Shown here in pieces: positions 36,528 through 48,309 of a stretch of 64,000 bases of DNA. The stretch lies in the NCBI GenBank assembly GCA_021234155.1, contig JAJEKV010000002.1:25040617-25104616 (forward strand). The letters are read 5' to 3'. Position 1 is the stretch's first letter, and every line of letters begins with the position of its first letter. Source of the stretch: Isoetes taiwanensis. Its lineage: Eukaryota; Streptophyta; Lycopodiopsida; Isoetales; Isoetaceae. The notes below the pieces were generated by a model. That model did not search any database. It had not been told where the DNA came from and saw nothing but the letters and a program-made list of their open reading frames with translations. The translations under genes and the position numbers were made by a program.

Positions 36528-37329
36528 ATCCAATACATAGAAAAAATTAGTGGCTATTAATAGCCAAATGGCAATTTTTTAGGGGGTCTAGGTAATTTTT
36601 GTGGCGAATTTTATGAAGGAAGATTTTCTTTAAAAAATTAAAAAATAGCCATATTTAAAATAAGTATTCTATTATTTTTTTAGGATTAGCCAAACTATTT
36701 TTCCCCTTTTTCTTAAAGAAAAAGGGATTAGCCTTTCTTTATATTACAATATTTATATATTAAATTATTAATAGCCAAATATTTAAAGATTTTTACACAT
36801 CCCCACCTACCATCATCACTGATAGTTTTTCGGACTAAAAGGTTCTATTACATATATCACATATGCATCTTCAATTTTATTTTTTTTGTAAAAGATGGCC
36901 AATACCCATCTAGATGCCTGAAATAACATCTTCCTTTAAAGGTTAGAGATAAGTGCAATTTGATCACCATATATAGAAGGGTGTCGTTGTATTTGGATGT
37001 TATAAACTATGTTGTGAGTTTCTGTTAAGTTTTTTTATATGAGCTTATGTTCCATGATTGTTGATTATTATTTGTAATTCTAGTGCAATATGTCTAAAGC
37101 TACTGAATTTACATTTTTTGCTTTTTCTAGTTCGGAAAAAAAAAACAAATTGAAATTTTAAGCAATATTTAATTTAAAAGTTTCGCCAAGTCCAAATACA
37201 TATAAATGTAGTGATAATAATAACTTTAGCCAAATATGTTTCATAAAATACTGCAAGATGTTGAAAAATAGCCAAACTATTTTTTATGAAAAAATAAATA
37301 GCATGCTTAATTTTTTCCCAGATCCAATA
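36528..37329. mobile_element. hAT-like non-autonomous DNA element (786 bp) with 8-bp target duplication
   Basis: An AT-rich block at 36536-37321 is flanked by perfect ATCCAATA copies at 36528-36535 and 37322-37329. The ends are weakly inverted: CATAGAAAAAATTA on the left and CTGGGAAAAAATTA as the reverse complement of the right. Eight-base duplications and CA..TG-type ends fit hAT elements. No transposase is encoded. Taking it out with one duplication rejoins the ORF1 frame of the surrounding LINE. Confidence 0.85.
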
Positions 37330-37985
37330 ACTGCTCGTGATACCAAGTTCTCCACCACTTTTACATGCGTACCATGATCTATCTCTGCTATTGGAAAGTT
37401 ATCCTCCACATCTACTTCCATGTTCCCAACACTTTCCGTTCCATTTTTTTCAGGATGGCCTTTATTTAGTTTGCCCAGGATCTTGGGCAAAACTTGCTTC
37501 TACTAGTTTAAGTGCTGCATCTACTCTCAAACTCCTGGCTGTCTCTGTTGGTACATTATTCTTTATCCACTCTGAAAATCTAGGCTTGTTAATCCTTGCT
37601 ATAGTGTCGTTGTTTTTCCAAGCCTCCCTTGCATTACTCCTTGCAGCGCCGCTCGCTGAGTCTAGATTTGCAGTATTGTTATGCCCTTCTTCAGTTGAAG
37701 TTTTTGTAGTATCGGTAGTTTGTGGAGACAGTTTTTTAGCCTCTATGCTTTGGTGAGATATATCCCCCCTTTTGTGATGCTCTCTGTACTCCGTTTCTCT
37801 TTCATTATAGCGCCTCCCAATCCTACGGATTTGTGCTTCGTTTCTGCTAGTTTTTCATTTTCTTCCAGCTCTTTCTCTTTTGCTTCTGTTACTGCTTCTT
37901 CCATATGTGACTCTTCCATGGATGCTTCTTCCATATGTAAAACTTCCATTGGTGAAACAGATCTGCAAGGCTGTGTGAATTTTTT

Positions 37986-38300
37986 TTGCCCATCATCTCT
38001 ACAATTGTAGAGGGCTCGCCAAAAACAGAAGGCCAAACTTGGGAAGTGGGAGGCGCCAGGCAAAAAGGGAGAACCAGAAATATCGCTCGAAAGAGTGGAG
38101 GGCCTCGCCCAAAGTCCCCTCCTCAGATGTCTCTCAGCACTCATTTTGTCTCTGAGGTAAACAATCCTTTCTCTCAATACATTAAAGAAGTATTGATTTC
38201 AGAGGAGGCATCGCCAGATAAGGTGAAAGGAAATCGAGGAGAAATGGTAGTATGTGGTGAGTTGGCTGCTATAGAGAGTGCCCTCCCATGGGGTGCATGA
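37986..38300 (+). pseudogene. LINE ORF1 C-terminal tail (plus strand)
   Basis: This plus-strand peptide of 104 residues is rich in basic and proline residues at its start (RQKGRTRNIARKSGGPRPKS) and stops about 100 bp before ORF2. The position and composition suit the tail of ORF1. It is the point where the inverted segment to the left meets the upright remainder of the element. Confidence 0.55.
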
Positions 38301-38406
38301 GGACTCGCCTAGTGTAATAGGGAAAAAAAAATAAAAAGGCAGAAGTAATCGATACAGATGGGATGGGCAACATGAAAAGGAAGAAAGGGTCTCCAAACAT
38401 TGTCCC

Positions 38407-38583
38407 ATGAATTATAAGATCCTTAGCTGGAATATCAGGGGAGTAAAATCCTCGGAATACAAGAAAAGCAGATTATCAAATGCAATCAAGGAGATAAATC
38501 CAGACATAATATGCCTGCAGGAGCATAAGTGTAAACAGGGGGAGATACATGCATTGTTCAACACAATAGGTAAAGAATACGTG
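38407..38583 (+). pseudogene. LINE ORF2 start: AP endonuclease N-terminus
   Basis: The peptide starts MNYKILSWNIRGVKSSEYKK and contains ICLQEHK, the catalytic Q-E motif of L1-type endonucleases. It is interrupted after the codon at 38581-38583 by the inverted-repeat element that follows. The rest of the domain resumes at 39138. Confidence 0.85.
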
Positions 38584-39137
38584 CATTAGAGGAAATTTGA
38601 GATCTCATTTTATCCCCATAAGAACCCTCCAATGGAATGGCTACCCTCTATTAACTGCAATTAATGCAGCACCAACAACTTCATTGCTGTCGTTTTTCCC
38701 CTATAACTTTTGATCCGCTTGTCAAAATGTTGCGGCGTTTGTTGCATTAGATGCGGAATGAAAAGATCTTTCCAATGATACATGGTTATGATGTATTTCA
38801 ATATGTTCATATGCATTAACCTTAAAAAAATATGATTTTTTGCTTATTTCTTATATATTTATATCGTAAAAGCTATATGAATGGGTTATCACTAGATAGA
38901 TCTTGTGAAGACGAACTCATTGCTACAAAAAGTTTTTGAATCGGAGTTCTGTATCAAAAGTTACAATGAAAAAATGATACTACAGAAGTTAGTTGCAGCT
39001 GCATTAATTACAGGCTGCCACATAATACTGGAATGAGATATACTGAGCTCTTCTCTTATTGGACAGTTTAAAAAGCTGACATGGCATTTTAAGCATCCCT
39101 TAATGGGACAAAATGTGATCTCATTTTTCCTCTAATG
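38584..39137. mobile_element. MITE-like element (554 bp) with about 33-bp terminal inverted repeats
   Basis: Ends are CATTAGAGGAAATTTGAGAT on the left and its imperfect reverse complement (CATTAGAGGAAAAATGAGAT) on the right, together about 33 bp with roughly 28 matches. It encodes nothing. Removing exactly this interval rejoins the endonuclease frame of the host LINE. The target duplication is not clear: a TA pair lies inside the ends (Stowaway-like), but the frame argument favours insertion at the outer border. Confidence 0.8.
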
Positions 39138-40307
39138 GGTATTGCTGCAGTAAAAGATACCTCTAGTGCAGGCACTCTGATCGCCTGGAAGAAGGACGTA
39201 AAAGTATGTGATTCTCAGGTAGACAGGTTTGGTAGATGGGCTATAATTCTATGGCAACACGAATGTAGAATATGGGGATTGGTGAATATTTATGCCCATA
39301 ACAACCCCAGGGATAGAGGTGCTTTATGGGCTACTCTCAGACATAGATTGAAAAGCTTTGGAAGTCAGGTAGCGTGGCTTATGGCAGGGGATTTCAATAT
39401 GGTGGAGGCAGCTGAGGATAGACAAGGGATGTCTTCAGAAATTGTACACGGATTTGAGAAACCTCAGTGGTGTAAATTGTTAGAGGATATGGGCTTTATG
39501 GAGCTGGACGGAGATAAGGGATTTACATGGTGTAATGGATGGCTGGGAACAGGGAGGACGTATGCAAGACACGATAGATGCCATATGAATGACGTGGCTT
39601 TCTCCATCCTCCCAAACCTCCAAAGGTCCAACCAATTAAAAAATGCTATATCCGATCATAATTCACAAGTGATATCTACTAAGAAGTATCAGTTTAGAAC
39701 TTCTAAAACAGTATTCAAATTAAATACCAGATACTTGAAAGACCCAAATTTTATGGAGACCTGCAAAAGTATATGGCAATCGGCTTTTAGAACGGGATCT
39801 GGTATGGAAACTATGATAACAACTCTTTCAAATATCAAAAATTATGCCAAAAGTTGGGGTAGAGCTAAAGTGCAAAAAGAAAGGGAAGAACTGGATTTTC
39901 TTTATGGCCAACTCCTCTCACTTAGAGCATTGGGCCCCAATGATGGGATGGAGGAGAATAGGATAATAGAACAGATAAAGACACTAGAAGAGGTCAAGAT
40001 AGCTGAAAACAGATGTAAAGCAGGATTGACGTGGCTAAAAGAAGCTGATAAATGCACAAAGTTCTTCTTCAAGACAGCCAAAGAGAAGAAGAGATCTTCC
40101 ACACTATCATCCATCACTCAAAACGACTACCGATTCTCAAATCCCCTTAAGATCTCAAAAGGTATCTATATAACCATTTCAATGCTTTCTTTGGAGAACA
40201 CAACTTTTACCATTTCAAGAGACCTTCAAGAGCTGGTGGTTTCAAAAGTCTCACCTATAATGAATTCTAGCCAAAGAAGACATATTAAATCTTCCCCTCT
40301 CTGTTGA
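39138..40307 (+). pseudogene. LINE ORF2: endonuclease C-terminal part and pre-RT region
   Basis: The frame is open for 390 residues. The endonuclease continues with GTLIAWKKDV, VNIYAHNN, WLMAGDFNMV (catalytic Asp/Asn motif) and ISDHNSQV (SDH motif). A long charged linker follows, with GLTWLKEADKCTKFFFKTAK, the conserved stretch before the reverse transcriptase. This is the best-preserved part of the element. The next domain is heavily decayed. Confidence 0.9.
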
Positions 40308-41406
40308 GGACCTTCAAAAGGCCACCTTTTTTATGGCTAAAAATAAATGTCCTGTATAAATGGAATTCCCATAGAATTCTATCAATGCAATTGGGAATGG
40401 GTCAAGGATGATATCTTCTCTACATACAATGCACTTTATGCAAGCTGAAAATCTAAATCCAAGATTGAACACGGGATGCATTGCCCCGTTCCCAAGAGTA
40501 AGGAGCCAAGCACAATCAAATCCATTGAGGCCCATCACACTTTTATCCGCTTTATATAAAATCATAGCTAAGGCTATGGCGAGAAGATTAAGCCAATTCT
40601 AGTCAAGGCATCTCACAATCCCTTCGCACAGCAGAGTATCTTGAGCAATGTCGTAAGCTAAAGATTTGAAGGTTTACCAGACCGGGCTAGAAAAACAAGA
40701 CAAAAAGGTGGCCTATCTAAAGCTAGACTTTACCAAAGCTTATGAAGATCGATGGAGTTTTCTCGTGATAAAATGATGCTCAAAAGCCGGGTTGTGGAAA
40801 TATTTTTACGAAGGGGTCATGAAACTTCTGCGATCGGGGCTGGAGCCTCACCCCCTATTCCAAGGTGAACCCTCTCCAATATTTGAAATAAAAGAGGGCA
40901 TCGCAAGGGTGCCCCTTAGCCCCATTCCTCTTCAATATCGCAGCCAGTAAGCACTTTCACAAATATTCGCGGCAAGCCTCTGCAGACGATATGATTCGTG
41001 GACTGAAATCTTTGGATGGCTCTCAACAAATATGTAACCAATATGCATCGGCTAACACATTTCTATTCATAGAGGCAGAGGAAGATAACCGTCAAGTGCA
41101 GGCAAATTACTAGCCCCCTTCTCAATAGCTTCAGGATGTCTTATAAACTGGAAAAAATGCGCAGTACAATGGCCATTGAAAGAACCGCATCCCACATGCT
41201 TGACAATCCTACCATGGAAAATAATCCCAGAGGGTGAGCATTCCAACCTATTAGGAGTTCCAGTGGGCATTAATATCGCTAACGCACAAATATGGGATGA
41301 AATACTTCTAGGCCTTCAGAAACACTTAAATTGGTGGAAGGTGGCAAAGCTATCACTTGCAGGGTAATTACCGCGGGCAAAACATATGTTAAGCAATACT
41401 CATGTC
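40308..41406 (+). pseudogene. LINE ORF2: decayed reverse transcriptase
   Basis: RT motifs appear in different frames: RPITLLSALYKIIAKAMARR (motifs 1-2), KVAYLKLDFTKAYE (motif A, catalytic Asp), then a disrupted GCPLSP-type block near 40900. TFLFIEAE near 41065 is motif C, but the ADD before it is altered to ASAN. The thumb region SGCLINWKKCAVQWPLKEPH continues to 41406, where the gypsy element interrupts it. Confidence 0.85.
41402..41406. other. Left target-site copy ATGTC of the gypsy insertion
   Basis: ATGTC here matches ATGTC at 62441-62445 and 63039-63043, the copies on both sides of the right LTR. Together they mark the insertion site inside the LINE. Confidence 0.8.
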
Positions 41407-41995
41407 CGCTTTGGGGTCAGGTTCGAACTCTCGCAAGACAGCCCTCTGTGAGGACCAGTGGATCGAACAGGAGAATCGGGGGACTATGTCACGCGGGATT
41501 TGCAAGAAGAAAACAAGAAGAAGAAAACAGAACAAAAGAGAACAATGAGAGGAAAATGATAAGCTTCCTTGATATCAATGATGAACATACATGAGCTCTC
41601 AATAGAGAGAAGACCTAAAAAGAGACAAGACTCAAAACTCATCTAAAACTCATGTGCTAGCTCTACTCATATATATAGTACAAATGGCCTTTGGCCCAAT
41701 ATAGACACTCGACCGATCTCTGCGTCGACTCCCGAAGAAGGCCCGATTTGCAGGTGAATGCCGGCGGTGCCTCTTGAAGTGCCTAGAATCACGGACGCCG
41801 ACGCTGGCGTGACGGTCCGCCACTTGTCCTGAAGGGCCTTTTGTTGATCGGGACGCAGCTTTGATCAAGGGTTCGCTTGGTCTTCGCCGAAGTCTTTGGT
41901 GGCTGACCCGCGGGTCGAATCGATCGGGATCCTTGTTCTTGACCCGGGTCCGTCAGATGATGAATAGTCCCCGTACTGTGAGGCACAGACTAACA
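41407..41995 (-). repeat. 3' LTR of the minus-strand Ty3/gypsy element
   Basis: 589 bp, closely matching the LTR at 62446-63038. Its first bases are CG instead of TG, and it differs from the right LTR at many CTG sites (CG or CCG here). On the minus strand it starts TGTTAGTC. A TATA-like CTATATATATGAG lies inside at about 41670-41685. It abuts the polypurine tract of the element. Confidence 0.9.
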
Positions 41996-42007
41996 CCCCC
42001 ACCAAAC
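41996..42007 (-). other. Polypurine tract of the Ty3/gypsy element
   Basis: The minus strand reads GTTTGGTGGGGG directly before the 3' LTR start TGTTAGTC. This fixes the element as minus-oriented, in agreement with the gene order. Confidence 0.8.
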
Positions 42008-45000
42008 GACACTCGTGGTGAAGAAAGGGAGGAAGTGTTTCGAGGGCTGAAGCCATCACCGAAAAGTGATCCTCACTGAGTGAGCACGCACCATTATGGT
42101 AAGTGCCAATGAGATCCCGGGCGATTTGAAGAGCAGAGGAGTGTTGAGCCCAAGGGCGTGATCAAAGATCACGAGAAAATGAGATTTACACCATGTCTTC
42201 AAGGGCAAAGATGGGCTTTTAAGAAACAAACCGCACTCCATGAGGAGGTAGGAACCGAGACGAAGCACCGATGCCGGCATTCGGATTGCAAAGTGGAAAG
42301 ATGGGACGCCGCCGATTTAAAGAGCTGGCCAGATGCATTTGAGAGCAAAGACGTAAAACCACTTTGCCTGCGGATCGGGCGACCGGGTGAGGTGGCAAAG
42401 ATTCGCAAGAAGGTGTCAAGACCATGAAGAAAGCATCCCGCAGTGGGCTGCCAACCATGCTCATTGGCAATATAGATCCAATTTGTAGTGTTATCAAGGG
42501 TGGCACCATCCTCCCAATTGGAGCGGCGAACAAAACGGGATCCCACCCGAGATCCGGCCGAGATCCGAGGCGGAGTCCATCCAAAGATGGCCATCCATGA
42601 CCTTGGTCCAAAAGGGAAGACGCCAATCGAGGTGAGGAACCCGGGGTGGAGGGACACCGTGGAAGCATAGGGAGGGGACCATGCCCCGGCTGGTATTGCC
42701 GAGCCTCAAGCCCCTGAATTCACGGACAAGGGCGGATCAAGAGTTTTGCACCAATGGTCCCAAACGAAGCGGGAGCCGAGAGTTTACAGGGAGGGCTATC
42801 CCAACCCGGGGGGACTGCCTTGCTATCCAGAAGAGCACGTAGCTGATTGTAACCAGCCAGGTGTCGCATATAAACTTGTGCAAAGGGAAGATCCTGGATG
42901 TCCCAGATACTTCCTTATCTTTGCATAGCCTTGCCCGAGAGGCAAATGATGAGCAAGCTCAGCATGTACCTTGATGAAGAGCATGTGTCGATCATGATCG
43001 TACGGCATAGGGGTTGTTATCCAAAAGCAACCATTGAAGTGTGGGATCACCCCGAAAGTTCCGATGTGGCCCATCTCGAAATTTGTCCCGTAAATGATAG
43101 AAATCATGAAAAAATGTACGCCATTATGAACAACTCGAAAGGTGATCATATCCAGGATCGTCCACAAAGGAATGAGATCAAAGACTAAAAGGGCACGTAA
43201 TAAACCTTTGTCTTCAAACGTAGTTGTCCGGCCAGATCCCAAGAAAATTGGCGAAGCGCAGGGGAACATCAAACCCGGACCATCACCGTGATGCCACTTC
43301 GAAGAAAGAGGTGGCGGTGAGCAACCACATAATCCGGATAACCGGAAGGAATAGGGAAATCAACAAAGTGCGGGTTGAGAGCAATGGTAACATAGCCTTC
43401 AAGTTTGGTCCGAGCCTCATCGCCAGATCGAATAGCTTGTCAGTAGTCGTTGTTCGAGGTCACGATCCGGTTCTCCTTCGATCGGCATGGACTGGTCAAA
43501 CCCGACCGGTGAAGTTGTGACATGGGAGGAGGATTGCCCGTGAACATGGAGTCTGAGTCCGCAATCTCGCGCCATCAAGAACTTTTTTTCGGAGCCTGCG
43601 CAATGCATCTTGAGAGATGTGAGCCGAGAGGTCTCAAGCGGGAAAACCGAAAGCCCAAAGAGGCAATTTGAGCGCCACACCGTGAAGGTCTTGAGCTTGA
43701 GTGTTGTAATGCCGAGAGCTCAGAGGCCAGGTCCGGGCTTTTGGTAATGTTTTTATCCTTGTCAACCAAGAGAGTCTCTCTTGCCTTGACTCGTCCGGAG
43801 CAATTCCCGAATGGTGGTCAACAGAATTGAGCCCACCGGATCGGCGCTGCATCTATTCTCGAAGTTTGGGCAGCTTTAAGATCCCTCAATGGCCCTGAAA
43901 AACCTCGCGGTTTAGCTTGAAGCTGGTCTCCGTGAGTATGAACTTGGCGGGTAGCATTGTTGGGTCTCGGCCGAACTGGCCCGAGGCCTCCAGGTCGCTT
44001 GAACCCCCACCATGAGAGCTTCCCGGGACTCTTGTAACTTGAGAGCAAAGCAGCCTTGAGCATCCATCCCGATATTGATACAAAAGTCGGCGAGGGTGCG
44101 AGGCGAGGGGCCCCGCCGTTGCCGCGGTTTTGTGACGCTTGTGAGACATGAGGAGAACCGGAGGGGCCTCGGTCAGAGAGGAAGAGGAGACAAAGGGACA
44201 TGTGGTGTTATGCCGACATGACCGTAAGAAGAAGGGCTGAAGTGCCAACCGGTTGATTTTGAGGAAGGGAAATGAAAGGACCGCTGAGTAGAAGCATGAG
44301 AATGAGGAGGTGAGGGAGGAAAGTAATGACAGATGAGGGCTTGAAGATGGCCTCCCACGGAAACTTCACGATAGAAGTGGCAGTCCAAGACGATCAACTT
44401 TGGAGAAGACGGTGAGAACAACAATTGGGGCCAATCAATGTGGTGGTTGAGCGAGTAGCGTTGATCACCATATTATAGAAAGGCTTATTGATATGGGTGT
44501 TCTTAATAGAATATTCATGAACTTACGCCTACGTAAACTTAACAAAGTTTCATGGGGCTTGTCAATATTTGTCGCGATGCACGTTTGCTTGATAAGCAGG
44601 AGCACCAAACTCAGTGACATCTAGATCCGGGGATGGCAGATCAAGATAAACAAGGGTTTGCAAAGGGATATGGAATACCTCAGAAATTAGGTGCGGGTCA
44701 GCGAAAATGGTGGTGCCATCGACCACTGTAGTGTATCCATGCGGCTGTTGACGATGTGAGTGAACCGCTTCAACTGGTACGGATTTGGAGTCGAGGAAGT
44801 TCCATTTGTGAAAATTCATAAAGCTTCGGCGTTTCTCACGACTTCCGACTTCGGGCCAACAAGGGCTTCACGGAAAGTGGGCGCCAAGAAAGAGACCCAT
44901 TAAAAAAGAGGTTCCCCGGGAGAGAGCTTGAAGGGTAGGAAATTTTGGTGCAGCCATGGCAAAGAGCTGCTGAAAAGAAATCCGGTGATGCAAAGGGCGA

Positions 45001-45880
45001 GCGGAGATAAGACGGCTAAGCAGAGACGAAAAGGTTTAGGGCGCGGGCAAATGGCAAGCGGGCATGATGAGGGCTATTGCAAACCGTGGATGGTGCCAGT
45101 GTCGAAAGATGCCAAGGAGGCGATTGAGAGGCAAAAATTTGGCTAAGTCCCCAAACAACAAAGTGGAGAAGCAATGAACGGTGGAGATGAGGCATGAGAG
45201 AATGATGGATGTGACGGTGTGGCCAAAGGACACACATTAATGTTCACCAGGCGTGAAAAGAAGGAATGGCATTTAATGCTGGCAACTCGAAGTGGGATAT
45301 CATTAAAACGAATGTGTGGAAGGTACCATGGCTAGATATGCAAGGAGAAAAGATTCCCCATTTGGGTAACAAAATTTTGCATTGCAAAATCCACGCTTGC
45401 AAAATTTTTGATTGGTCCACGCCGAATGTGGAGTTCCCGGCTATATAAGAGAAGCAGAGGTTGAAGCGGAGACACCCCATGGCGCCGCGAAATATGCCTA
45501 TTTGGTTTAGCATGACAAATGCACTATGCCTTCCAACCGTTTGGAGTGGATTACGTGCAAAATGGACTGGTTCGGACCTTCGGTGCCACAATCGTGGCAT
45601 TGCTATGGACGGTGGTGTGCCGACATGGCTGAGCATCGCCGATCCCCACACCAACGGGATGGAGGTGATTCGCACGCCGCGGGACCCCGAGCAATAACCG
45701 GTACCACATCCTGCAGATCACCTCCGCTCCAACCCGAGTAGAGGGTTTTTCTTTTAGGACTTAGTAGATAGAGCTCGAGTCCGTTTTTTGTATATAGGCG
45801 GTGCCCATAGCGAAAGAATTTGGTCAGTGCCCACATTTTGTAAAAAAAATTCCACCTATAATATAAATATCCAACATTTA
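42008..45880 (-). other. 3.9-kb gypsy region between pol and 3' LTR; possible extra ORF, decayed
   Basis: Ordinary gypsy elements end soon after integrase; this one has almost 4 kb more. On the minus strand protein-like pieces occur: TTIFADPHLISEVFHIPLQT at 44562-44819, and ITFRVVHNGVHFFMISIIYG with GHIGTFGVIPHFNGCFWI at 42823-43272. They cannot be joined in one frame, partly because of frequent one-base indels. The first piece recalls a protein found in some plant retroelements, but I cannot name a family. Sense-strand position suggests an additional ORF of the element; captured host sequence is an alternative. Confidence 0.4.
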
Positions 45881-45890
45881 ATCACTATCC

Positions 45891-47009
45891 TCATTTGTGT
45901 TTGTGTCCGGAACAAAGATCTGTTTGTTGATTTTCACTACGTGGTATGAAAGGTTTTGAGGCGAAAGCCATTAACCAGTTGTAGGTAATGGAGTTCCATC
46001 TAACTCGGCCACCACTGGAAAACGTACTGGGTTGCACCACTTGAACAATTTGATAAGGGCCGCCATCAAACTTTAGCTTACCCGAAAAATTTTTGTACCG
46101 AGAATCATAAAGAAGAACCAAATCTCCTTCTTTGAATGTTTTTGTGTCTTAAGTCTTTTGTCATGCAATGATTTTCGCGAACCGTTGTCCATGAAGAACA
46201 CGAACATAAGCATCATGCCTAAGTTCATCCAACTGCTCCAATTGATAAACCCTTTCTTGGAGTGCGCTATGGGATTATGGGCGTGCTTGATTGAAAACGG
46301 AGAGTTGGGAGAATGAACTCAAAAGGCATGAGAGCTTCTTGACCATAAACCAATTTGAAAGGAGTGTGACCGTAGCTATTTTGAAACAAGTATTGTAAGC
46401 CCAAAGAACAAAGAGGGAAGCTTGGTTTGCCTACCGGTGGAGAAGCCGCCACAATTTTTTTGAGAACTGGTGACCGAAGTTTTGTTGGTGTTTTTCTTAG
46501 CCAAACCGCTTCCCCGAGGATAGTAAGGTGTGCTCGATGATGATGTATGCGAGATAATCCCAGCCTTTGATGGTATGATTGATAAATGGACACCGCTAAT
46601 CAATCGGCCCGCAAGCCCAAAACGCGGATGATTTGTTGATAGATGACCTTACCGGCTGGCCGCCGTTGTCCGGAAGCGCAGCTTCTTCCCATTTGCAGCC
46701 GTGAGTCGCTGAGAACCAGAATGTAGCTGGCACGGTGTGCCGCGCAGCGATCAATGGGTCCACAAAATCCATCCCCCATTTGTCGGCTGGGAGGGCCGGC
46801 GACCAAGGCCAATGGAAGAGCTGACGGTCATATTTTCCCACACCGACAAGCATCACACGCGGGCGCATGGAGCTGCCTTTGAAAAGCTGTGGCCAAAAAT
46901 AACCAAAGAAGAAGGATTTTGTGCGCCGTGGTGTCACCATGAAAATGACCACCACCGAGCCCCCTTCATGGGCTTCTAACAATATCCGGGACCTCATGAG
47001 GGAGAACAC
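45891..47009 (-). pseudogene. Ty3/gypsy integrase
   Basis: Reading leftwards on the minus strand: the zinc-binding end and core start near 47009 (YFWPQLFKGS, then FHWPWSPALPADKWGMDFVD, the usual P-W-x-x-W-G-M-D-F-V-D type phrase with a catalytic Asp). The SYGHTPFKLVYGQEALMPFE phrase typical of the core end is at 46330-46380. The C-terminal barrel is at 45891-46121 (MVLLYDSRYKNFSGKLKFDG, then GPYQIVQV). Pieces lie in several frames. The protein would join the element's cDNA to host DNA; this copy cannot. Confidence 0.85.
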
Positions 47010-48289
47010 GCCGTCGAAGGATGGTATCCTTTACCCTTTTGTAAAGATGGCCCCGCAACCATGGTGTAGTCACGGACCGCGGAGAAATTGATGTCGACGG
47101 ATTGGCTTTATCGAGAGAGCGTGGCCCCCTCGTGGAAGAGCCCGCGGAGGAGATACCGCTAAAAAGTCATGGAACCAATGAGGTGTTGCCGTGACCGAAA
47201 GAGTTGAGCGCCGAAAAGCGCGCCCGAGACTCCAAAGTGGAGGGATCATCCTCGGTGGATGCGGAAAGATAATCCGACAACATGAGATTTGGCTCGCCTT
47301 TGTGAACAATTTCAAAGGTGCAAATTCTGCGTAAGGAGGACCCAACGAAAGCAATGCGCCCATGGGCGTGGATTTGTTGATCAAATAAAGAAGTGCCCGG
47401 TGGTCAACAAAGAATTTGATCCGACACCAAAAGATAGTGACTAAGCGTTGGACTGAAAAAATTAAACCCAAGGCTTCTCGCCTGGTAGAAGTAGTTCTTC
47501 AGCCAGTAATTGAGTTCCGGCCGGTGTATATGTTTGGTTTGTCGCAGCGCATCATATGCTTTGAGAAAGAACAGCTCCAATAGCAAACGCCGGAGACATC
47601 TACATGGACGGTGAAAGGCTTGTCCCATTGAGGAGGAACAAGAACCGGGCCCGAAAGTAAGCAAGAGCTTCAACTGTTGGAAAGTAAAAGATCCGCTGGG
47701 AATTCCAAGCCCTGTGGATTCATCACCCGTGAGTTTATGAATGGGATCCGCGAATGGTCGCAGTCCGTGAATGAAGGTAGAGTAATAATTGACCTTACCC
47801 GTGAAAGAGCGTGTCTCCTGATATTGGCCGGTGCTTGAGCCTTGAGCACAACAACCGATTTTGGCAGATCCGTGGTGATACCGATACGACAACGTGGTCC
47901 CAACAACACCGAAATGACGAAAAGGTGCATTTTTCGATTGAGACTAATGGGACTCATCACATTTCGAAAAGACGAAGTTCCAATTTATCCAAATGGTCGA
48001 CCATGGAATCAGAGGGCGTGAGAAGTCATCTTGAAAAATTTGCAAAAGGGATTTTCCTTCATAAAATCATGAAAACCGAGAGCATGATGCGTTGAAACGT
48101 TGATGGAGAGTTTGATAATCCAAAAGGAACCACCTTGTAGGCAAAAGTGCTTCACAGGGGTGGTGAAAGTAGTCTTGAGTTGATCGGATTCTTTGATTGA
48201 GATCCGATTGTAGCGAAAAAACCATCCATGAAGGAGTACATCTCATGTCCAAAGAACCTCTTCCGAACCCGGTGGTGAAGGAACACCGA
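47010..48289 (-). pseudogene. Ty3/gypsy reverse transcriptase C-terminal part and RNase H
   Basis: Minus strand, right to left: the motif A region MYSFMDGF near 48220, then a DQ.KTTFTTP block near 48160. The connection FTGKVNYYSTFIHGLRPFAD lies near 47770, and the RNase H-like part with FVDHRALLYLINKS near 47400. The active-site motif C region (near 48030) is frame-broken. The N-terminal third of the RT is displaced to 60427-60630 by the 12.1-kb insert. Confidence 0.85.
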
Positions 48290-48309
48290 CCCCGAATTTT
48301 GGTCCACAA

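Larger units (their letters stand above)
35743..37985 (-). pseudogene. LINE ORF1 (DUF4283-type), inverted 5' segment
   Basis: On the minus strand, from right to left: an acidic N-terminal part (EEASMEESHMEEAVTEAKEK), WKNNDTIARINKPRFSEW near 37600, NFPIAEIDHGTHVKVVENLV near 37350-37400, then, beyond a 786-bp insertion, GGFLDFRKLEFWLSSHLKRL and the DUF4283-like core (CWLEIEHLPPDMLIPQFLKV, IARRPRICVAIPAKASIPKG). This is ORF1 of plant LINEs, an RNA-binding chaperone-like protein. The C-terminal tail of ORF1 and ORF2 follow on the plus strand from about 37986, so this segment is inverted relative to the rest. A 29-bp tandem duplication at 36059-36116 also shifts the frame. Confidence 0.75.

Noticed and set aside
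37743-38177. 144-residue minus-strand frame as a single protein
   Set aside because: Only its left part (below about 37.98 kb) agrees with LINE ORF1. The right part is antisense to the plus-strand ORF1 tail.
45244-45675. 143-residue minus-strand frame and the overlapping plus-strand frames in the gypsy 3' region
   Set aside because: No family resemblance; overlapping frames on both strands in GC-rich sequence are expected by chance.
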